DNA of 11,314 nucleotides from Candidatus Delongbacteria bacterium (GTDB lineage: Bacteria > JAGOEH01), in contig JAGOEH010000097.1 in the NCBI GenBank assembly GCA_017997825.1, forward strand, positions 1 through 11,314. Reading direction: 5' to 3'. The translations under genes were made by a program, and so were the position numbers. A model generated the notes under the pieces. That model had not been told where the DNA came from. It ran no database searches and was given only the letters and a program-made list of their open reading frames with translations. Of this stretch, positions 6,934 through 11,314 are shown piece by piece (the first letter of the stretch is position 1; each line of letters starts with the position of its first letter).

Positions 6934-7791
6934 TTATTTCGAAGGTGAATGGATAAGCGGACGATATGCCCGGGCCAGAGTCTCAAACTCGGTAAAATCC
7001 AAGGTCTCTCCCCGACGCTTTCCGTCAATTCCAGCCCGGCTCAAGACCTCGGACGCAGGGACTGAAACAGACTTGAAAAAGGGATAGTGGCTTAGACAGT
7101 TATTCAGATTCTTCCGCCGCTGAGAGAATGCGGCTTTCACCACCTGATAAAAAACCGGATACAAATCCTCCGGGATGATCGGTTGAGTGCGGGGAATCAA
7201 TCCTAATACCGCTGACTGAACCTTGGTCGGCGGGTAGAATAAACGGCCCGATACTTTTTTAATCAGGCGGACGTCAAAGTAATTCTGAATGAAAAGGCTC
7301 AGCCGGGCATAATCGGGACTATCATGCCGAGCCATGATCCGCTGGGCAATTTCCAACTGAACCATAATCACCGCACGCTTAAGTCTGTCGGCTGATCGAA
7401 CCAGTAGTTCCAAAATCGGGGTGGTGATATTGTATGGCAGATTCCCAACCAGGGTATAGGGACCGGAATAATCGGTCCAGAATTCGGACCAGTTGGTTTT
7501 TAGGATATCATCCTCAATGATCGCCAGATCGGGATGTTTTTCCCGCAAAATTTCCGTCATGGCCGGATCTTTTTCAACGACCGTCAGATGCCGGCATTGA
7601 CCAATCAGAAAATCGGTCAGTTGTCCCGTTCCCGGGCCGATCTCCACCAGATAATCCGATGGGGTCAATTCCAGGTTTTCCACCATTAGCTGCAAGGTGT
7701 ACTCATCCAGAAGAAAATGCTGGCCCAGACGCTTATCAGGCCGTGCGTCCTTCCGTTCAAGATCTTGTTTGATAATTCGGTGTTCTCGCAT
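6934..7791 (-). CDS. rsmA: 16S rRNA (adenine1518-N6/adenine1519-N6)-dimethyltransferase RsmA (KsgA)
   Basis: RsmA uses S-adenosylmethionine to dimethylate two adjacent adenines near the 3' end of 16S rRNA during small-subunit maturation. The 285 residues contain KRLGQHFLLD (20-29), SAM motif I VEIGPGTGQLT (49-59), acidic VVEKDP (71-76) and EDDIL (93-97), the catalytic NLPYNITTPI (117-126), and FYPPTKVQSAV (185-195; commonly ...PKVDSAV). A helical C-terminal domain includes AFSQRRKNLNN. The acquired-resistance Erm relatives share the catalytic motif, but the rRNA-dimethyltransferase N-terminus and C-terminal domain favour RsmA. ATG at 7791 is chosen; a TTG directly upstream at 7794 is also possible. 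GGGAG lies 9 bases before the ATG. It appears to be first in a six-gene unit. Confidence 0.95.
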   Translation of the reverse strand: MREHRIIKQDLERKDARPDKRLGQHFLLDEYTLQLMVENLELTPSDYLVEIGPGTGQLTDFLIGQCRHLTVVEKDPAMTEILREKHPDLAIIEDDILKTNWSEFWTDYSGPYTLVGNLPYNITTPILELLVRSADRLKRAVIMVQLEIAQRIMARHDSPDYARLSLFIQNYFDVRLIKKVSGRLFYPPTKVQSAVLGLIPRTQPIIPEDLYPVFYQVVKAAFSQRRKNLNNCLSHYPFFKSVSVPASEVLSRAGIDGKRRGETLDFTEFETLARAYRPLIHSPSK

Positions 7792-7810
7792 CAATAATCA
7801 CTCCCTAAAA

Positions 7811-7839
7811 ATTATAATAAACTCTTGGTTAAAAATCAA
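7811..7839 (-). promoter_or_regulatory. Predicted sigma-70 promoter for the rsmA-dnaN-recF-ispG-uppP-pgl unit
   Basis: On the minus strand TTGATT (7839-7834) and a perfect TATAAT (7816-7811) are 17 bases apart. Transcription should begin near 7805-7804, only about 13 bases before the rsmA ATG, so the ribosome site GGGAG (7805-7801) would sit at the very 5' end of the message. No promoter of similar quality was noticed in the short gaps downstream. Confidence 0.6.
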
Positions 7840-7855
7840 TGATTTTTTCTCTACA

Positions 7856-7917
7856 CGGCTGAAATTGCCCCGGCCGCGTGACGCATCGGAACGGCATTGC
7901 GACGGAGTCGGCTGAAA
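7856..7917. repeat. Pair of 9-base direct repeats between two divergent promoters
   Basis: CGGCTGAAA occurs at 7856-7864 and 7909-7917 in the same orientation, 53 bases apart start to start (about five helical turns), in the gap between rsmA and the serine hydrolase gene. This could be a paired operator for a repressor or activator acting on either promoter, but two copies of nine bases may also be chance. Confidence 0.2.
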
Positions 7918-7932
7918 ATGATAAAAAAATGG

Positions 7933-7960
7933 TTGAAATCGGCCGAGAATTGACTATTAT
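7933..7960 (+). promoter_or_regulatory. Predicted sigma-70 promoter for the serine hydrolase gene
   Basis: TTGAAA (7933-7938) and TATTAT (7955-7960) are separated by 16 bases. Transcription would begin near 7967, about 22 bases before the ATG at 7989. The -10 box followed by AG resembles the one at 1275-1280, suggesting a common house style of promoter in this genome. Confidence 0.5.
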
Positions 7961-7988
7961 AGACAAAACAATCGAAAGGGGAAGAATC

Positions 7989-9194
7989 ATGAGACTGAAC
8001 GGATGGTGGTTAATCGGCATTCTGATTGTCGGGTTATGGGTTGAAATGATGGGGGGAGAACGAATCAGCCGAATCTCACCGGAGGATGCCGGCATGGATC
8101 CCCAACGGTTGGCGATGATCGAACCGGCCATAATGAAAGCCATCCGAGAGGGAGAACTGCCCGGAGCCGTCGTGGTGGTCGGGCGGGATCAGGCCATTGT
8201 CTATCAGAAGGCTTTTGGCCGGCGCAATATCTATCAGGGTGCGGATGAAAAAATGACCCTGGAAACCATATTCGATATGGCTTCGGTCAGTAAATCCGTT
8301 TCCACCGCATCGGCTGTCTGGAAACTGGTGGAAGACGGGAAGCTCCGCCTTTGGGACCGCGTTCGGAATTACATCCCCGAATTTACCGGTTACCAGGATT
8401 CCAGCAGTCACGAAGAGTTTGCACCGCAGATTATCCACCTGTTGACCCATTCCTCAGGATTGATCCCTTATCTGAATGCCAAATCCCTTCAGGAACGGCA
8501 TCCGGTGATGAATCTGGATACCTTGATCGCCGAAATTGCCCGCAGTCCCAAACGAAGCCGGCCCGGCAGTGAGTTTGTTTACAGTTGTTTGGGATACATT
8601 ACCTTAGGATACATTGTTCAGAAGGTCTCGGGCCAGGATCTGAATCAGTTCAATCAGGACCATCTGTTCAAACCCCTGCAGATGGCGCATTCAGGCTATA
8701 ACCCGCCCCAACAATTCCAGGCGATGATCGCTCCTACCGAAGCCATTGACGGTCACCTGCTGAGGGGTGTCGTGCATGATCCTTTGGCCCGGCTAATCGG
8801 CGGCGTATCGGGCAATGCCGGATTGTTCAGTACGGCCCAAGATCTATCCGTATTTGTCATGATGCTGCTCAATCATGGTGAGTACCGGGGAACCCGGGTT
8901 TTCAGCCCCATGACGGTTCAGCGGATGACCCAGCTCTACCTGCCTCTGCCTCATCTGGGCCGCACCCCCGGCTGGGATACCGGGACCGATTATAGTTCAC
9001 CCCGCGGCGATATCTTTGGATATCAATCATTCGGCCATACCGGGTATACCGGAACCAGCCTCTGGATCGATCCGGAAAGCAAGGTCTTTGTATTGCTGCT
9101 TTCCAATCGGGTTCATCCGGAAGATAAAGGAAGCCTGGTAGCCTTACGCGGGATTCTGGGCAACATCGTGGCCTCCAGCATTATTAAACTATAG
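7989..9194 (+). CDS. Exported serine hydrolase, class C beta-lactamase/PBP-like family (COG1680)
   Basis: The 401-residue protein has an uncleaved or cleavable signal segment (residues 6-20, hydrophobic; no lipobox cysteine), so it probably acts in the periplasm. The catalytic SxxK motif is SVSK (Ser99-Lys102). The second motif is YSC (198-200) in place of the classical YxN, and the third is HTG (350-352) in place of KTG, as in many esterase-like members. A stretch VHDPLARLIGGVSGNAGLFS (262-281) matches the conserved segment of the branch that includes YfeW-type PBP4B proteins and domains fused to NagZ-like glucosaminidases. A role in peptidoglycan or D-amino-acid ester hydrolysis is therefore an inference; a true beta-lactamase is less likely. 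ATG at 7989 has AAAGGGG 7 bases upstream and is followed by the signal segment, while the frame upstream (from 7878) crosses the promoter. Its stop shares the sequence CTATAG with the opposing lptB stop. Confidence 0.85.
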   Translation: MRLNGWWLIGILIVGLWVEMMGGERISRISPEDAGMDPQRLAMIEPAIMKAIREGELPGAVVVVGRDQAIVYQKAFGRRNIYQGADEKMTLETIFDMASVSKSVSTASAVWKLVEDGKLRLWDRVRNYIPEFTGYQDSSSHEEFAPQIIHLLTHSSGLIPYLNAKSLQERHPVMNLDTLIAEIARSPKRSRPGSEFVYSCLGYITLGYIVQKVSGQDLNQFNQDHLFKPLQMAHSGYNPPQQFQAMIAPTEAIDGHLLRGVVHDPLARLIGGVSGNAGLFSTAQDLSVFVMMLLNHGEYRGTRVFSPMTVQRMTQLYLPLPHLGRTPGWDTGTDYSSPRGDIFGYQSFGHTGYTGTSLWIDPESKVFVLLLSNRVHPEDKGSLVALRGILGNIVASSIIKL

Positions 9195-9917
9195 ATCGAA
9201 CTTTTCGCCAAGGTAAAACTGACGAGCTTTTTCGTTACTGGTCAATACCTCGGCCGTACCCTGAACCAGAATTTCACCATGGGCCATAATATAAGAATGA
9301 TCGGTGATGCGCAGAGTCTCCCGTACATTGTGATCGGTGATCAATACCCCGATATTTTTATTTTTCAGCTCCAGAACAATGCGCTGAATATCCTCGACGG
9401 CAATCGGATCAACCCCTGCAAAGGGTTCATCCAGCAAAAAAAAGGAAGGATTGTTGACCAGAGCCCGGGCGATCTCCACCCGGCGTCTTTCTCCGCCGGA
9501 CAGGGTATAGGCCTTGCTTTTGGCCAGCCGGGTCACGCCCAACTCTTCCAGGGCTTGATCCAGCTTGGTTTTGCGCTGTTTAGACGTCAGTTTCTGAAAC
9601 TGAAGTATCGCCAGGATATTCTCCTCGACCGTCAGTTTGGTGAATATCGAGGGTTCCTGGGCTAAATAACTGATGCCGAGCTGGGCCCGCTTGTACATCG
9701 GCAGTCTGGTCAATGGGGTTTCATTGAGCAGAATTCGCCCGCTATGAGGTTTGATCAATCCTACGATCATGTAAAAACTGGTCGTTTTTCCGGCACCGTT
9801 CGGTCCCAGTAATCCTACAATCTCACCCCGCTTGATCTCAAGGCTGACCCCATTGACTACCCGCCGGCGACCATAGATCTTGATCAGGTGCTCGGTCTTT
9901 AAATAATCATTTTCCAC
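9189..9917 (-). CDS. lptB: LPS export ABC transporter ATP-binding protein LptB
   Basis: LptB is the cytoplasmic ATPase that, with LptF, LptG and LptC, pulls lipopolysaccharide out of the inner membrane. The 242 residues show Walker A GPNGAGKT (38-45), the Q-loop in YLAQEPSIF (84-92), a hallmark of LptB where most members read YLPQEPSIF, signature LSGGERRRVEIARAL (139-153), Walker B FFLLDEP (159-165), and the H-loop His196 in ITDHNVRET. The start is GTG at 9917 with AAGGAA 8 bases upstream; no ATG precedes the ATPase core in this frame. It lies 2 bases after the OstA-like gene, so the two are surely co-transcribed. lptF/lptG are not in view. The stop overlaps the convergent serine hydrolase gene by 6 bases. 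Confidence 0.95.
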   Translation of the reverse strand: MENDYLKTEHLIKIYGRRRVVNGVSLEIKRGEIVGLLGPNGAGKTTSFYMIVGLIKPHSGRILLNETPLTRLPMYKRAQLGISYLAQEPSIFTKLTVEENILAILQFQKLTSKQRKTKLDQALEELGVTRLAKSKAYTLSGGERRRVEIARALVNNPSFFLLDEPFAGVDPIAVEDIQRIVLELKNKNIGVLITDHNVRETLRITDHSYIMAHGEILVQGTAEVLTSNEKARQFYLGEKFDL

Positions 9918-9919
9918 GA

Positions 9920-10978
9920 TTATCGTTCCTTGTTGACGGATGAATCCGGCTCGGTCAGGTTATGGTATTTGTTACGGTGATAGAGACCTTCAACCCCTTC
10001 CATGATCTTGATCCGGACAATTTCATTATCTTGAAACGTGAGAAATAATCGGTTTCCGGAAAGGCTGTTGTAGCCTTTTTCCAACTGCTTTTTATCCCAG
10101 TATTCATAGTGGGTGACGGCATTCTGATAGATGTCGGCTTCCTCAATTCGGTTGTCGTTCAGGTGAATCCAAATCTGTTTGCCGGAGAAATCAGTGATGG
10201 TGGTATCCTGCTTGACCGAATCGATTGCCAGCATGCGTCCTTTGGCGTTCGGGCCGACCCATACGCTGTCCACCTGCTTTCCGGTATAGTACAGATGGGC
10301 CTGCCGTCCGTTCAAAAAGCTTTTCCCATGGATAATTCGGGGTTCGATTTCACATACGACCAAATGCCTGGATTTATAAACCCGTGCTTGCTGTGTCATG
10401 ACCCTCAATTCTTCTTTATCGAGCTGGATATGGCCGAATAGGATCAGGGAATCCAGGTTGGAATACAGATAGGCCGAATCGGCTTCGATCATGAAATCTT
10501 CAAAGCTCATCCGCAGATTTCCAAACACTTTACCGAATCGATCCCGGTAAAAATACTGGAGGCTGTCGCCCCAGATACTTAGGCTATCCCGGTTATTACG
10601 GTAAAAAATATGATGATAAAGGTGGAATTCACGTCGATCCTGGTAAAAATAGAGACTATCGCTGGTGATGGATTGAACCGAATCGACCAAGAATACCCTT
10701 TCGAAGAGGGCGGACATCCGACGGGATTCGTTCTGATAGCCCCGGCGCGCCGATATCCGAATGCTGTCGACTTCGATGATGACGCTGTCCGACCAGGTCG
10801 AGATCAGCTTATCATCCGGCAGACGTTCGGCATCCAATCGCCCGGCATATTTTACGATGATCGGATCGCTTTGGGCCGATATCATAGAATGACAGAGTAT
10901 CAATAGCGGGATCACGAGGGAAATCCATCCGGTTATCCTCCGGTGTGATCCTGATCGAATACGATGGAATAAGTTCAT
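9920..10978 (-). CDS. OstA/LptA-like LPS-transport protein with signal peptide
   Basis: The 352-residue protein begins with basic residues, a hydrophobic segment (about 17-33) and a likely cleavage site after SAQ (34-36), so it is exported. The remainder is rich in short beta-strands of repeated type: SDSLYFYQ (106-113), GDSLQYFYRDR (137-147), EADSAYLYSNLDSLILFGHI (165-184) and RQAHLYY (225-231). These D-S-L-x-Y and x-A-x-x-Y repeats are typical of the OstA/LptA jelly-roll family, in which lipopolysaccharide is carried along stacked beta-strands across the periplasm. It is longer than E. coli LptA (about 185 residues) and resembles the larger OstA proteins of Bacteroidota and relatives, which may combine LptC- and LptA-like parts. 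ATG at 10978 is chosen because AAAGG lies 7 bases upstream, the signal peptide follows, and it overlaps the preceding stop as ATGA. The adjacent lptB strongly supports the role. Confidence 0.85.
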   Translation of the reverse strand: MNLFHRIRSGSHRRITGWISLVIPLLILCHSMISAQSDPIIVKYAGRLDAERLPDDKLISTWSDSVIIEVDSIRISARRGYQNESRRMSALFERVFLVDSVQSITSDSLYFYQDRREFHLYHHIFYRNNRDSLSIWGDSLQYFYRDRFGKVFGNLRMSFEDFMIEADSAYLYSNLDSLILFGHIQLDKEELRVMTQQARVYKSRHLVVCEIEPRIIHGKSFLNGRQAHLYYTGKQVDSVWVGPNAKGRMLAIDSVKQDTTITDFSGKQIWIHLNDNRIEEADIYQNAVTHYEYWDKKQLEKGYNSLSGNRLFLTFQDNEIVRIKIMEGVEGLYHRNKYHNLTEPDSSVNKER

Positions 10979-11314
10979 TGGCAAGCCTTTTTCAGATTCT
11001 TCAATGATTGATAGGAAGGCTGAATCTTGGAGTGGTGCGATGGATCCACCGGCAGGTTGAGAGCGTAATCGACGGTCGACCGGCATTGCTGGTTTTTATT
11101 TTGACGATGATAGAGCCGGCCCAGTTTTTCCAGCAGAATGATTTCATTGTAATGGTTGTTGCACGAATCGGCCTGAATTAGACCGATCAGCTTCAGCAGA
11201 GTTGTTTCCATCAAGACGAAATCCTCATTTTTTTCAGCGGCCGCCAGTTGAGTCCAATAGAACATTCGGCTTTCCGGGAACTCATGAATCAGATCCCGGC
11301 AGATGGATAAGGCT
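10975..11314 (-). CDS. Partial TPR-like protein upstream of the OstA-like gene (N-terminus outside window)
   Basis: The last 112 or so codons of a gene that enters from beyond the right edge; no stop is met up to 11314, so the ATG at 11265 is not necessarily the start. The sequence reads as paired amphipathic helices, for example SICRDLIHEFPESRMFYWTQLA near the edge and IILLEKLGRLYHRQNKNQQC further on, which fits degenerate tetratricopeptide repeats. This could be a periplasmic or membrane-associated scaffold protein. Its TGA stop overlaps the OstA-like start as ATGA, so the two are translationally coupled and may work together in LPS export or envelope assembly. The family call rests on helix pattern only, not on recognised residues, and the full length is unknown. 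Confidence 0.5.
   Translation of the reverse strand, partial: ALSICRDLIHEFPESRMFYWTQLAAAEKNEDFVLMETTLLKLIGLIQADSCNNHYNEIILLEKLGRLYHRQNKNQQCRSTVDYALNLPVDPSHHSKIQPSYQSLKNLKKACQ

Noticed and set aside
6605-7087. 160-codon plus-strand open frame spanning dnaN and rsmA
   Set aside because: It is antisense to two conserved genes and has no recognisable motif.
9195-9240. Possible terminator after the serine hydrolase gene
   Set aside because: There is no GC-rich hairpin followed by a T-run here or on the opposite strand after lptB.
10979-11086. 36-residue N-terminal extension of the OstA-like protein
   Set aside because: It would hide the signal peptide and overlap the TPR-like gene; the ATGA-coupled ATG at 10978 is better.

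Overview
The window looks like a chromosomal, mostly housekeeping stretch from a Gram-negative bacterium with an LPS-type outer membrane: it carries LptB and an OstA/LptA-like protein. The genome is moderately GC-rich and uses clear Shine-Dalgarno sites and sigma-70-type promoters. dnaN and recF lie behind rsmA with no dnaA in view, and there is a double-domain ThyX-like protein and an FCB-style OstA protein. These features suggest a lineage of the Calditrichota/KSB1/Marinimicrobia kind or a related candidate phylum, but that placement is an inference. I see no transposase, integrase, phage gene, CRISPR array, tRNA or rRNA.

Layout, left to right. Positions 1-1165 (minus) hold most of a long ThyX-type protein whose C-terminus lies outside the window. 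Positions 1166-1401 form a divergent promoter region, with one promoter for thyX and an excellent one for the plus-strand gene at 1402-2016, which encodes a seven-helix DUF4203/TMEM198-like membrane protein with a structured leader. Facing it is a six-gene minus-strand unit, read from right to left: rsmA (7791), dnaN, recF, ispG, uppP and a 6-phosphogluconolactonase-like gene ending at 1973. Gaps in this unit are 18, 33 and 31 bases, and the last two junctions are ATGA stop/start overlaps. It is probably one operon driven from a promoter at 7811-7839. It mixes ribosome maturation, replication and repair, isoprenoid synthesis and undecaprenyl carrier recycling. IspG and UppP make functional sense together, because the non-mevalonate pathway feeds the undecaprenyl lipid that UppP recycles.

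Positions 7792-7988 are a second divergent promoter region. To its right a plus-strand exported serine hydrolase (7989-9194) runs tail to tail into a minus-strand LPS-export unit: a TPR-like protein (partial, running off the right edge), an OstA/LptA-like protein, then lptB. The first two of these overlap by ATGA and the last pair are 2 bases apart.

No obviously new system is present. The points most worth a second look are the ThyX-type protein with two unequal half-domains, the lactonase-like protein that lacks the family's catalytic histidine motif, the structured leader of the membrane-protein gene, and the two terminator-free convergent overlaps.
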